Below the pieces are notes generated by a model. It worked only from the letters and a program-made list of their open reading frames with translations. It ran no database searches and was not told the origin of the DNA. Below, in pieces: positions 21,413 to 33,302 of a stretch of 64,000 nucleotides of DNA. The stretch lies in assembly GCA_002104935.1 (NCBI GenBank), contig MCGT01000017.1, positions 434,001-498,000 on the forward strand. Direction: 5' to 3'. This DNA comes from Hesseltinella vesiculosa (taxonomy: Eukaryota; Mucoromycota; Mucoromycetes; Mucorales; Cunninghamellaceae). The position numbers and the translations under genes were made by a program. Each line of letters opens with the position of its first letter. Positions within the stretch are counted from its first letter, which is position 1.

Positions 21413-24400
21413 TTATACATTGAAGCTCATGACAGCTTCCTTGACGAGAAGTTTGACACAGCGATTGGATGGCCATTCAAAATTGACACTTGCAGGATCA
21501 TTGCCAACTGTGACCACCGCCCGCAAATGAATAAAAAAGGAGAATCAGTCGTGCTGGATGGATTGGTTTTTTCGGACTTACTTGTGTCTGGCAAAGCAAA
21601 CGAAAATATCTTGTAGGACTTCTGAGAACTGATACCCCCATGTCGGCTGCCTTGGGATTGAAAAGAGCTAGTAAACATGCCCAAAAGACTGACGCTCGTA
21701 TACCAAACCCGCACTGTGCTGTCGCCCAACGAGCACGTCGCCACAAATTTAGTGTCTGGCGAAAATTTGACCGCCGAAATGGAGCCTGTGTGTCCCTGAG
21801 AATAAAAAATAAAATAAAAGATTGGCCCAAGATCACGCCCATCCTGCCTTACTTCAAACACCGCCGACCGCGTGGCTGTCAGCAGATCATACACGATGGT
21901 AGCGCCTTCAGGAGTGCCAACAATAAGCTTTTGGCTGCCATGGCTAAAGTCAACAATGGGATAGCTACCAAAGAGAGACGATAAGTTCATCCAACCTGCT
22001 TTGTTTTTGATTTGGCGTACATTTTGACAAGATCATGAATGATGGACGTCGCTGACTGCACAACGGATTCTCTCATGTGGGGCACATTTGGATCCAATGT
22101 TTTCACCACAGCTTCAATAACTTGGTGTACATGTCCATAAATTAGCATGGGATTCTAAAACACGATACAGAAAGAGAACGATGGCAGGGTAAGCCAGGAT
22201 CCCGTTATTTTTTTTTTTACAGCGTACCTTTCGTGTAAACGAAGAGATGATGCTGAGGTGACCAAGACATTTGTGGATGGATTTTGTGTGGATGATATCG
22301 TAAATCAGCGTGCCAATGACCAGAGGAACATGATCGTTACGCGCAAACGTAAAAATGGCTTGCTTGGCGTATTGGCGCACGGTCTGGCGAAGGTGCACAG
22401 GCATGGCGGCCAGCAAGGGCAGAGTCTCGCCAGTCAATGTCATGGAGGAGGTCGCCGGAGATTGGGAAGCGGTTCCAGAAGAACCTGTAGCTTGTTGCTT
22501 GGCAGTGACGTTGCTGCTGGCATAAGCAAAGATGGTGCGAAGGACATTGGACGTGTTGATATACGTTTCCCAGGTCTGGCACCCCTCGCTGAGCAACTGC
22601 ATGGAGGCTGTGAGTTTCGTAAGTTGCATCGACATATCACTCGTGACTCCTGTGGTGTGGCTGCTGCTGCCGGTCTGGGCTGTGCCGGCAGTGCTGCTGC
22701 TGGTTGTCGAATGGGAATGGGTCACTGGCATGTCCATGATATCGCCGTCCGACAGCAACAGGGTTAAGCTCAAGGCTGTGTCCTTCCGTACACTAAAACC
22801 GCCAAGCATAATGTCATGGTCAGCAAATGCCATCAACAGCGCAAAGGTGGATCTACCTGTCCTCTAATAAACCAGGATTATCACAACCAATCAGGCCAAG
22901 CACAATGGTTGCGCGCGTCATCATCGCCTGCATGTCAGCATCGTTCTTGGTGCTGCTGATCGGCAAAAACGTTCGCCAGTAGTTCACCAGATCGTGAAAG
23001 CTTGCTTCGTCCAGCTGTGTCACATTGAATGAAAAGAGTCGACGCGCTGAAGAACGTCAGATACCAAAAAAAAAATTAGTATTATTACAGTGCAAACTCT
23101 TTGATGTCATCACCTTTTTCGTCTTGCCAATGCCGACAAAGGAAAGGCAGGGATGGGCTGATCCAACTGGGTCCAACTTTGTCAGGAAGCGCAGCAAAGT
23201 AACTAGCCAGGCGCCCCATCGTTGTGCCTAATAATGAAAATGCATGAATGTCCGTCGTCTTTTGTTCTCTTTTTACCATCAGCGTCCACAGCATCCATCA
23301 GAAAGGCAATAGATAGTAACCTCATGGCTGTGACGGTGGCAGAGTTGGACCAAGACTGCCGTTGGTCCTGGGTAGGCACGAGCATGGACATGTAGCTCTG
23401 AGGTCCCTTGATGGCAAAACTAAGCCCTGACTGGCGACTTGGTTCATCAGGCATCATCCATTGCTGTTGGCAATGGGATTCTAGCGAAGGCTCAATGCCT
23501 TTGGTGAGTAGGGCACTCATGACGGCCGAGCCTAACTCGCGCTTAGCCAGCCGATGGTCGTTTCTTTTGCTGCCGATTTGCGCGTTGTCCAGGTCGTCGT
23601 CCAGGCGAATATCCAACGGATCCAATTTTTCAGGAGCATAATGACTGGCGTTGGTATTAGGCGAGGACATGGAAGCGATGAAAAGGGAGGACGAAGATGG
23701 TTGGGGCGGCGGAGATAAAATAGGAACTGTTGCATTCGCGCTGTGTGTGTCCATGGAGCTGGTGGACATCGAAGGCACAATCTGCAGTTGCTTTGCATAC
23801 GCTTCATTTGGCTGTTTCAATTCAAAGGCAAGTCGGCGAATATTCACAGTGAACACTTGCGCCATCAGAGACTTGGTAAACATATCTGTTCCAATATACA
23901 TGCGATCAAAGTATGGAGTGAGTTATTTTATTTTTTGGTTCCTTTTTTTTTTACCAGAACTCGTTGATGTCACAGATCGAGCTTGTACTGTCAAGTTTGC
24001 ATTTTGTTTCCTGGATGTGGGCTGGTCCAGATAATTGATTGGCCAGCGGTCATCCTGCTTGACTAGACGTGATGTTTTGCTGTCCAGCATACGATCCAAA
24101 TAGCCAGCTTGCAACTAAAGAGGCAACACTGGTCATTTTGGAAATACCCAGGCGCTTGGTCAGCTTACCTCCCATACTGAAACAGAGCCGTTGCCGTAAC
24201 CAAGCAGCACTAAATCCTCGGCTGCACGCCACTGGATCCACGTCAATGGGTACTGGTATCCAGGGATAATGTACAAGCTACCAAAGAAAAAAACAGGTCA
24301 GTGGTCCGTGGGAAAGGAGGCACTGCTTTTTTTTTTTGTCGATTTACCAAGTCATGGATTCCACGGAAATCAAGGCGATGGAATTGTCATAGGCAATGGA

Positions 24401-26565
24401 TACAACACAACTCCTAATCTTGGCATCGCATTGTTCAGCAGGTTCCACAAAGGACTTGATCGGTGATGCATGGGCGGCAAAGGATGCCACAAATTTACCG
24501 TTGCTAGATAGAATTATCATGAGATGGTCTGGGGCCAAGCGGTCACATGTCTTACATCAGGTTCCAAATTTTGACGCAGCCGTCCCGGCCACCAGAAAGC
24601 AAGTGCTTGGGGTCTGAGCCAACGTGGTCAGGCACCAATAGGCAAGTCACCTTTCCGTCATGGGCTCGCTCAAATATGCGGGTATCTTGGCGTTGCTCAA
24701 TGTGTTTTGGCATCTCATTCAATGACAACATGGCAATCGATAGCGGAATAACAGTAATTGTCCCCGAAGCTTTGTACGGGCGCCCAGAAAAGAAAGCCCT
24801 TGTGAGCACCAGGTCAGAGTGTTGATGCTATTCTTACCATAGCCAATAGCCAAATGGTTAGAGCTGACGGGGATAGTGGTGGTGATCACTGATTCGTTTT
24901 GTGTGGGCTGGATGGGCCATATGGATGCCAGAGACTGAGCTAAAGAGGTAGAAGAAACCTGAGTGCCTTTTTACCCATCTCTTTTATCTTTACCATTATC
25001 CCGCGTAATGGCCTTGGCTGATGAGGTTGTGCTCAAAAGGATACGGTCTAGGCAAAAGATATTGCTATCATCACGGTTGAGCAGAGTCAATAGGGCGATT
25101 TTTCTGTCCTCCATGGGGCAGATCACGGTCATGCAGCAGCAGCTGTCATCTAGTCGACGCGTCAGACCCTGCTACTTTTTTTTTTTTCAGAGTTACCGAG
25201 AAGAGTATACGAAGAAATCAAATTGGCGCTAAGAAATAAAAGTCGCGCATCGGTAAGTGACGATGTTGAATTTTGGTTCATTCGTTTACCTGGCAAAGTT
25301 TTGCAATGTGTCCTGATTGGCACAGTTCGGAGGCTCAAGTTGATAGATGGATACATTTCCTTTCTGCAAAATATAAAAAGGATCAGACGTTTCCCCTGTC
25401 CACAGCTCTCCTGTCATGCCAGGAACTTGCATTTGTCCAAGCAAAGAGTTGCTTGGAATCGATGATGTGGGCCCCGGCCCATTCCGCCAAAAGGTCTTGC
25501 TCGTCAGCATGCAAAGGAAAATGCAGGACGTATTCTTTGTGTTCACCGTCGAGTTGGAATCCCAGGACCTTGTGACGCGTGACAAGAATCAGTAAAGACA
25601 GTGATGGGTCATACATTAAATCAACCGCGCTATCGCCACACTCTACAATTTGGGTCATGTTGTGCTTGATGTCCTCTCTAACTTTGAGTAGTGTCATGTT
25701 GCTTAAATCTACGTCCCATCTATCCAGCTGGCCATCTGTTGTACAAGTCATCAATCGTGTCCTTTGATCTACTATTCTCGTTAAACAAGAGGTGGGTAAA
25801 ATGCCGTCGTGTTGCACATCGGTATTCTCGCCTTACGCGGGTCAAAGTAGCTTGTGCACACCACCCAGTTTGGATGACCACCCCATACACGGACGACTTC
25901 CAAGGTGCTTGCACTTAGAATATATATCTCACTACATTGGCCACAGCAGTAGATGTATTCATCGGACAGCTGAATGGAAAAATGAAGGGGTCAGCGCGGC
26001 CGGTCGCAAAATAAGAAAATAGAGCAGACGAGACTCACTTGCGAGAATACTTTGAGTTGGGTAGGTACATTGCACAAGATGTTATTCACCAATTGGCACC
26101 GTCCATCAAGAACGTTCCATTTCGCAATCTCACTATTTTCAATACCATGGAGTGCTGATCAATAAACCATGAAAATGAAAAAATAAGAGAGCGTCGATTA
26201 TTTCTTACCCAGAGGCGTCTGCGCTAACCAGTGTTAGTTCCAGCTGACCATGGGGCTTTGTTTCCAACACGCACAATGCCGTCACTGACTGTGTATGGCC
26301 TGTAAAAAGAAACTTTGCCTAAATATATGACAGTTAGATCACCATGAGTATTGGCAGGAGGGTTCTAAAGAGAAGCATCCACCGTGAAACCAAAAAAAAA
26401 AAAAATCACCTGGAATTGCGTATCGGTGAGAGTATAGACCCAAATGTGACCATTGCTTTGACCGATGTAGACAAAAGGATATCGGAATGTCAGGCATGTT
26501 ACTTTTTCATGGTTGATATACTGATGCCAAGCGACAAGAGGTAAATGCAGTGAAGCTGATGCCAT
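21413..26565 (-). CDS. WDR7: WDR7-like protein (rabconnectin-3 beta)
   Basis: A large WD40 protein related to WDR7, which in animals works with DMXL proteins in V-ATPase assembly and acidification. About 21 exons can be placed; from the 5' end they are 26410-26565, 26209-26318, 26039-26132, 25837-25969, 25427-25771, 25290-25363, 25197-25228, 24994-25149, 24838-24939, 24556-24769, 24348-24503, 24169-24277, 23955-24114, 23277-23885, 23114-23227, 22857-23046, 22228-22792, 22021-22154, 21853-21964, 21582-21795 and 21413-21507 (about 1,290 codons; one boundary may be a base off). N-terminal WD repeats show GEIAKWNVLDGRC and HLLSGGRDGCVKIWNL. The middle is helical and low-complexity. The C-terminal WD repeats include YPIVDF, VGTPEGATIVYDL and SAVKFSPDTKFVATCSLGD, ending VMSFNV. 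Baker's yeast lacks this gene. Introns are 46-80 nt. Confidence 0.85.
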
Positions 26566-26913
26566 GCCACGCAGCCAGAAAAAAAAAAAAAGAAAAAAGG
26601 AAGAAGTGAGAGTTTTTCGGTTGGCGCTGCCGCATTTTTGTTTTCGCCTGTGCCTGTTGACTGACCGCCGTCTTTTCCCCTGTTTCCCTTTCGATGAGCC
26701 TTTATTTTAATTCGTTCGTTAAATCAGTTCGTAGCAAATCTCGATCAAGTGCAAAAACAATGAGTGACTAATGATTTTGGACCGTTCACGGTGCTTCGTC
26801 GTTTAGCACCGAACTAAAGCCTAAAACTGCAGCGTGGCTGGGTGGGTGCATATGTTTGACTTCTGTATCCACCGTGCTCACCACAGTACTGCTATTAGTG
26901 GATCATGCAGTTA
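26566..26913. other. Upstream region of the WDR7-like gene
   Basis: 348 bp between the WDR7-like start and the left end of the Tc1 element. It has an A-run at 26579-26592 and no gene. The transposon therefore sits close to, and may have displaced part of, the promoter region of the WDR7-like gene. Confidence 0.4.
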
Positions 26914-26951
26914 CAGTACAGTGACCGGACAAAAAAAAGTACCCCTTTTCC
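26914..26951 (+). repeat. Left terminal inverted repeat of Tc1 element
   Basis: Starts CAGTACAGTGACCGGAC, then an A8 run and GTACCCCTTTTCC. It matches the reverse complement of 28242-28279 except for two bases. Confidence 0.85.
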
Positions 26952-27119
26952 TTTTCCGTCACACCTTGCATAAATCTTCAGAGTTAATAAATACAACCTT
27001 TCTTGAAGACCAATCGATCGATCCTGCTGGAAATTTCGTATATGATTCAGTTACGGATATTTATTCCTTAGTAAAAAAATCTTTGTCATTGTGCTTATGA
27101 AAAAAAATTGAAGTTGAGA

Positions 27120-28151
27120 TCAATAGCGAGTAGGTCCGCCACGATTGCAAATAACAGCTTGCATTCTCAACCTCATGCTGGAGATGTATTTATTGAAGTC
27201 GTCCTCAGTAAACTCGTTCCACACCTCCTGGAGAACCTTCCGGAACTCAGGAAGCTTCATCCCTTCATGAAATCTAAGATTGACGCGAAGCTTCATAATA
27301 CCCCACAAATTCTCGATCGGGTTGAGATCTGGCGACTGCGCCGGCCAGTCCAATTTAACGATCCCTCGCTTTTGACGCCAAGCCTTGGTGAGGTTGCTCC
27401 TGTGGATGGGAGCCCCATCTTCCATCAATACGAAATCGTTGCCATGGGCTTCCATAAAGGTCGTAAGAGGTCCGTTGTAGACCTGTTTAAGGTAGTCCTT
27501 GGATGTGCTACAAGTCTTGCGGTCGTTGGCACCCTCCTTCTCGAAAAAGACAAGCTCTGTCTTCTGTCCATGCATGATGCCTCCCCACACCATCTGGGAG
27601 GTACGTCCGCTCTTAAAAGTGGGCTGCAGGTTATCGGGGTGGTCGCCTTCATTATCTTTTCTCCATACGCGAACCCTGCGGGAATTCTTTCCAATTTCAA
27701 ACGTAGATTCATCGGACCATAATACCTTCTTCCATTGTTCTTGCGTCCAGTGAAGATGTTTTCTAGCGAAAGAGACTCGTGCTTTACGCTGTTGTTTGTT
27801 TATAAACGGTTTTTTCTTGGCAACTCTCGAATGGATGCCCATTGCATGTAGGTGACGTCGAAGTGTACGGTTGCTCACTTTAATAGCAAGCATTAGTCGT
27901 AATTGATCTAATGTAGCTCGTCTGTGCTTTCTTGCCAAACGTCCCAAACTACTCAAGTCATACTTCGAAAGCTTTCTTGGGCGACCAGATCCTTTCATCC
28001 GTTCGAATGATCCGCGTTCATTGTACTTCTTTATCGTGAGCCTAATCGTTCTACGTGTAACATGAAATTGGCGGCTAAGTGATGTCGTAGAGATCCCTCG
28101 GTAATGCAATGCAACCACTTGAGCCTTATCCTCAACTTTCAGAACCATTCG
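27120..28151 (-). CDS. Tc1/mariner transposase (DD34E)
   Basis: A transposase of about 343 residues, the usual length for Tc1. The N-terminus holds paired helix-turn-helix DNA-binding domains (blocks ISTTSLSRQFHVTRRTIR and LRLMLAIKVSNRTLRRHL) joined by a GRPRKL hook. The catalytic triad is visible: Asp in WSDEST (about residue 146), Asp in MEDGAP (about 244) and Glu in NPIENLW (about 279), with 34 residues between the last two, giving DD34E. The start at 28149-28151 gives the family-typical MVLKVED; an upstream extension of the frame would add a basic leader and is less likely. There is no stop or frameshift, so the protein could be functional; whether it is expressed is unknown. Confidence 0.93.
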   Translation of the reverse strand, partial: RMVLKVEDKAQVVALHYRGISTTSLSRQFHVTRRTIRLTIKKYNERGSFERMKGSGRPRKLSKYDLSSLGRLARKHRRATLDQLRLMLAIKVSNRTLRRHLHAMGIHSRVAKKKPFINKQQRKARVSFARKHLHWTQEQWKKVLWSDESTFEIGKNSRRVRVWRKDNEGDHPDNLQPTFKSGRTSQMVWGGIMHGQKTELVFFEKEGANDRKTCSTSKDYLKQVYNGPLTTFMEAHGNDFVLMEDGAPIHRSNLTKAWRQKRGIVKLDWPAQSPDLNPIENLWGIMKLRVNLRFHEGMKLPEFRKVLQEVWNEFTEDDFNKYISSMRLRMQAVICNRGGPTRY

Positions 28152-28241
28152 AAGCGAAAAAAAAAAAACATTCCCCGCACTCTCAGGGTACGAAATCACT
28201 GCGCTCTTATTGGACGAATTTCACTGGGCAATTCCGTTTTC

Positions 28242-28279
28242 GGAAAAGGGGTACTTTTTTTTGGCCGGCCACTGTACTG
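28242..28279 (-). repeat. Right terminal inverted repeat of Tc1 element
   Basis: Read on the - strand it starts CAGTACAGTGGCCGGCC, followed by an A8 run and GTACCCCTTTTCC, pairing with the left terminal repeat. Confidence 0.85.
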
Positions 28280-28876
28280 TGTGGGTACCAGGTGCACGTG
28301 GTGCAATGAATACACTCTACAGAAGAACCAATCAGCACCCATATTACGTGTTGGCTAAAATCACCTCATCCCGATGGGAAGCATTAAAGCATTCTTACCG
28401 ACGAGAGTGAAGTTAAAAAATAGAAAACTTCGTGTAGAACGGGAGTGCGTCAATGGCATTGGTGTGGGTAAAAGCACATAGGGTGCTGAAGCTGCTGAAA
28501 AAAGATTCGACGGATGACATCTTGCATTTCCAAGCGGGAATGCTTGGTGTGTTTAGAGACATTTCCGCAGCTGACTTTATGACGGATGGCGTGCAGTGTT
28601 AGTAAAGTCATTGCCATAGGTGCCAGGCGAGCATTCTCTGATTGGCATGATTTTCTTCGGCAACAACATTTGTCTCAAATTCTTGCTCTCTTGCAACTCT
28701 CACTTCTATCTATTAGCTCCAAAGTGTTGTTGAATCGTGTCCTTTTTTTTTTTTTCTTAAAAAGAAAAAAAGGAAGGCAGCCTTGGACTTGATTAAAAAT
28801 TGGCCCCACTGCCATCAATAGCCCAACGTCCTACGCACCAAATCTGGTAAAAGAACTGCACTGATTTTTATTAAGA
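28280..28876. other. Intergenic, no gene seen
   Basis: About 600 bp between the Tc1 element and the stop of the CRT10-like gene. A short open frame at 28586-28792 ends in a poly-T/poly-A tract and has no recognised motif. Confidence 0.45.
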
Positions 28877-31207
28877 CTATGCGTGAAACATCAAGGAATA
28901 ATCTGGATCTGAAGAGGTGATTTGGTAAGAAAACATGGCGCCATCCAAATACACCAAGTCCACCTGGTATCTTGGATCTATCGCAGCAAGGCCTTGGGAG
29001 ATGCGGCGAACAGTAAGGCCATAGAGAGATGAATTGTGCAAGCCTTCGGTTGGTAAATAGCGCTCATGGTTGAAGAAATAGACACTGTGGCCACTGGGTA
29101 ACTGCACTTGCAGGATTCGCACCAGGGCAACACAGCCTTTTTGCGAGGCCAGCACACAAAGTTCCAATTCAGGAATCCATTCCAAAAATACCAGCCTGTC
29201 AAAGAGAGAGAGATCTGAATCATTGCGGATATCCACTTTGCTGATGATCCGGTTTTGGAATTGCAGGGTTGTAAAATGCAAGGGATGTTGTTGGGTTAGG
29301 TGTGGATTGTACTGCAACAAATGCAAGTCCAACTGCGTCGTCAGGAGCAAGAGGTCATGAAGTGGGGCTTGTGCTAGCCTGCTGTCACTATTGCTGATAT
29401 CCACCACGGGTGAGTGCGTCGTAGGTGATGATGTGGGAGTTCTGGAAGCTATTTAAAACAGGAGTAGGTAAATCATACGTACAGCATTTTTTTTTCATTG
29501 TCTTTCGAATTAGACCAAGAGGTCCATTACAAGATTCGCTTGCAGCACTGGTATCAGTATAGCCATTTTCCATTTCCAAATCTTGGTTCCAGTCATACTG
29601 TTGTTCGCCATGGTCATAGTCGCCAGGTACAGAAGTCAGATTGTCGCTGCCACGGGGGAATATGGTCATTGGCGCAAAACCATTCGTGACAACGCCTTGC
29701 ACAGGGGAATCCCAGCTGTCTTGTTGAACAACACCTTCCGATGTAGGTGGTATTGACGTAGAAGCAGAGTCGTTTAGCGATGGATCGGCAGCCTCTTGTT
29801 CCAATTGCGCTTCTTGGGTCCAGCGCAAAAAGTTAAAGGCACTTGGGTCGCGCTGGCGGATCAGGTCAAAGATCAGGCGCTGGGCATTTTCGGAGAATGG
29901 AGCACTGCGGCGGGAGAAAAAGAAGCGAGCCAGATCTTCGAAATCAAGTACACCACTCTGATCCTCATCATCGTCGTCGCTGTCATAAAGGCCCTGGCGA
30001 CCAAGGCGTATCATGGGATACGGGGCCGAATGAGATACTGGGATGTTGTTCATGGATTCGGCCTGTCGCGTGGTTAGTTTGCGCTCCAAGCTCCTTGAGA
30101 GAGCAGATGACCGGCACTCGACTCTTTTGAATTGGCCGGGTGGGATGAACTTGGCACCCCAACACCTGTATGAAGAGGTGTTAAAATAAATACGGCAGCA
30201 GGTGAATGCAGGTCGCGATTCCCTCCATTCATTACCAGCTTCGGCGATGGTGGGACTGGCTTCCAAGTGTACGTTGCGCGATTTGCTGACCTGTCGAGAG
30301 GTCCCAGAGGCGACAAGTAGCATCAATGGATCCTGAGATAAGGAATCGGCCTGTGGAATCGATGTCGATGCTTGGGATGTTGTGGTTATGACCTTCCAAG
30401 GTCAGGTTGGTTTGTTGGCTGAGCACATTATTGACCGGTAGGTCCAGCATGGTAGCCATGTTGAAAACCTTGATCTTGTAATTGTTGGCAGATACAGCCA
30501 GGAGCCCTGATTCATGGATGGCAATGCCCCAGGTCGATGTTCCTTGGTCGTTTGTATCGTGAAAAAGAACGGGTGGCTGGTCATTGCGGTCATTGAACTC
30601 GATGGCATCTAGGCGCCAGGCATAAACCTCGCCCATATCACCCACAGCCACAAGGATCTCGATCTCCTTTGTCATATGACCAATTTTGATGGCATTGATG
30701 GACGAATCTGACTAAAATGCAAAGGAAATGAAGTTAGAGTGCCACTCGAGCGAACCATCTGTTCATTTGCTTTGCCACTTGCCGCAAACTCAGGACGCAG
30801 TAAGCCAACAGGGTCAAAAGAGATAGCACGTCCAGATATCCTGTGTACACGGATAGCATTATTGGCAGCTAGAAGAAAAGAAGGAAAAAAATAATAAATG
30901 CCAGGGGCATGGTTACCATGGTATCTTGTATCATACCAATGAAATACAAACTGGGATCGATTCGGCTAGTCGCGCATAAATTCATTTTCTAGATACAATG
31001 CAAATGTTTGGAGGAGATGAGTGTGTCTTATTAGGAGTGCGGTTGTGGATTGAAAAAAAAAAAATGTACCCATGTTTGAAAATCATTGCAAGGTAAATGT
31101 CGATCTGCTGTGTCATTGATCTCCAGTTGCTGGTATCTAAGAAAGGCTACATGGGCTGGCTGTTGGCTGTTATCCGTTGAAGAGGTATGTCCATTATTGT
31201 CCTGCAT
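28877..31207 (-). CDS. CRT10-like WD-repeat protein
   Basis: A multi-exon gene that resembles yeast CRT10, a WD-type regulator linked to ribonucleotide reductase gene expression. Visible blocks in order: DPSLYFI and NAIRVHRISGRAISFDPVG; then EILVAVGDMGEVYAWRLD; LLAVSANNYKIKVFNMA; SGSIDATCRLWDLSTGQ; an acidic stretch DSDDDDEDQSGV; and a C-terminal part with HDLLLLTTQLDLHLLQ, FDRLVFLEWIPELELCVLASQKGCVALVRI and a final YLDGAMFSYQI. The match to CRT10 lies mainly in this C-terminal segment and in the WD repeats. The start ATG at 31205-31207 precedes QDNNGHTSS; another ATG lies 18 bases upstream in frame. Introns have A/T runs. The WD protein call is secure, the CRT10 family call is moderately so. 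Confidence 0.68.
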
Positions 31208-31504
31208 TATAATTTTAAACAACAAAATGAAAAAAAAAAAAAAAAAAAAAAAAACCGTTGAGAGTAAATGAAATGGGAAAAAAGGCAGTGTGCGATCGAA
31301 CAGCCGAACGAAATTGTCTGTGGCATTACTGCCTAAAACAACACAATTAGCTAAAAAAAAAAAAAAAAAAAGAAAAATTGATTAAAGTTTACCAACTATT
31401 CCAGTAAGAGAAAGAGCAGTGTTCCAAAACCACCATCGCATATGCTTTTTTAAAGCATCAAAGAGCCCCCGGATTTCCAAATTAAAAACCTGTGCTTCCC
31501 TCTG

Positions 31505-32585
31505 CTGCCTGAGAGGCTTTCCATAGAGTATTAATAAGGTCATTTCTCGTTACATTGTACTTGCGTGAAAAATGCGGGATGAATTTTTATTAGAACAATT
31601 GGCACTGCCATTTGTTACCAGATGGCCTTGGAATCGATTGTTTTGGGCTGGGGTCCAATCAAAGCTGATCAAATTTTTGGCTGGGTCAATGGAGCTGTTT
31701 TTTTTATTATCACTATTATTCTTGAATATGCGTATGTACACGAATTTCAAGATCGATCTAATCACTCAAAAGTGCTGTGCAGCATTTGCTTTTTTTTTTT
31801 TTCAAATGAAGAAAGAAGTGGTTGACATATTCAATCTCCGAACAGTGTCTTCAATCTCTGGCTGGGCGCAAGATTCCAAAAGTATTCAAAGGTGCAATAC
31901 CCAAACTTCTTCAAATCAAGTCAAAAATACAATGCCTGGATTTGATGATGAAAGTACCTTGATCAAATCACACTAGCCGATGGCGAGAGCATTAACTCTC
32001 GTTGACATCCAAGTGTCCTCCGTGCATGACCAGGAATCGAAGATGCCGCGCGGCGCCTGAATATGGCAATCCGCTTTTTTTCTTGATTTTGAAAAAAAAA
32101 AAAATGCATAGACTGGCACAGCACGTTTGATTGATAGGATTGTCCTGGAAGTTGTATGGGTGCTCAAATGTACAGATAATAATGATACTGAAAAAATCAG
32201 TTCGACTGGTCAAGGTCATCCAGCCATCGCTTGACCAGTTTCATTTTGACACATCGGATTCCCCAGTGTTGTATTTCTGACAGCTAAACGTAAATATGGC
32301 TCCTTATTCATGATAAAAATGATAATGGGTAAATTGAAGCAAAGTGAAAAGATGTTAAACAAGCAACCTACCGAATACGTACGGTGCTTAACCTTTACAA
32401 TAAAAAACAGGCAGTAGAAAAGCGTAGGAAAAGTAGTTAAAAAAAAAACCAACCATTTTTTGCAAGGGGGATCCACAGTGGTTAAATTTCTTTAAGTAAA
32501 TTCACCCCAAATTTTGCAAACCAGTACAAAATGATAATAAGTGGCCTTGACTAAAACTTGCAGCTCTCTCAGGCACCAGAGAGAG
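31505..32585. repeat. Inverted-arm repeat, near-complete copy with both termini
   Basis: The left end CTGCCTGAGAGG (31505) and right end CTCTCTCAGGC (about 32577) are reverse complements, and the same terminus CTGCCTGAGAGAGTTGC starts the copy at 50980. Inside, the left arm (31560-31850) and right arm (32060-32560) share inverted blocks with the other copies: CAAAAGTGCTGTGCAGCA, GCCAGTC/GACTGGC, CCCCAAATTTTGC. No protein is encoded. Length about 1.08 kb. The flanks 31208-31504 and 32586-33302 hold no gene that I can support. Confidence 0.65.
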
Positions 32586-33302
32586 TACGAAATGGCTGGT
32601 AAGCAAGCATGCGCTGAATGTTGATTTCTCCCACTCTTTCAATATGTATATTCACAGCTCAAAAGATACCTGGCTCTCCATTCATCATTTTCTTTGCATC
32701 CGGCAATCCATCGGTTACATCATATCTCATTTAAAAAGGCAAGGAGACTGATCCCTTTGTGGACTGTATATGGCGAGCAAATCAATCCAAAACCTTTCGC
32801 ATTTCGCACGAAGGCTGCACACGTGGGGCAATGAGATTAATACTCCCCAGCTTTTTCTCGTTTTTGAAAAAAAAGAAGCCAATGAGAGAATGGGTGGAGA
32901 ATTTGATGCAGAATTTGAAAGTATGTTTGATGCTGAAATAACCAGACCTACTGGTGGAGGGCACGTAGCCAGCTTTTGACGTCTCCGATTCCTCCGCCAA
33001 AAAAATAGCCTATCCATCTGCAACGCAACCACGTAGCCGCCAGGCCTATTATCATAAAAATTAAACGCCAACAACCAACGCCATATTTAAAAAGAGTGCA
33101 AGCTGATAAAAATGGCCCACGATTAGTGCTACAGCATTTCAGAACTGTTTCCCGTTGAGCTTCTGCCATTTCAAATACACGTCGAGGCACCAAATGGATG
33201 CAAAACTGGGTAGCCATACCGCTGTGTCATTTGTTTTTAATTAGGTAAAGAAAATTACAGCTAATTTTTTTATAGGTGGAGGTGATGGTTGAGTGGTGCA
33301 GG

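Larger units (their letters stand above)
26914..28279 (-). mobile_element. Tc1/mariner transposon, apparently intact
   Basis: A 1.37-kb element with terminal inverted repeats of about 38 bp (26914-26951 and 28242-28279) that start CAGTACAGTG and differ at two positions by eye. It holds one uninterrupted transposase gene. The left end is preceded by TA, the usual Tc1 target duplication; the right end is followed by TG instead, so that copy of TA seems mutated. The element lies between two genes and disrupts neither coding region. Confidence 0.92.

Noticed and set aside
22258..22767. 169-codon + strand frame
   Set aside because: Antisense shadow of the long WDR7-like exon 22228-22792.
24940..24993. 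27-nt or 35-nt intron in the WDR7-like gene
   Set aside because: Both leave a wrong frame or are too short; a 54-nt intron ending CCTCTTTAG fits frame and family.
27108..27722. 204-codon + strand frame
   Set aside because: Antisense shadow of the Tc1 transposase.
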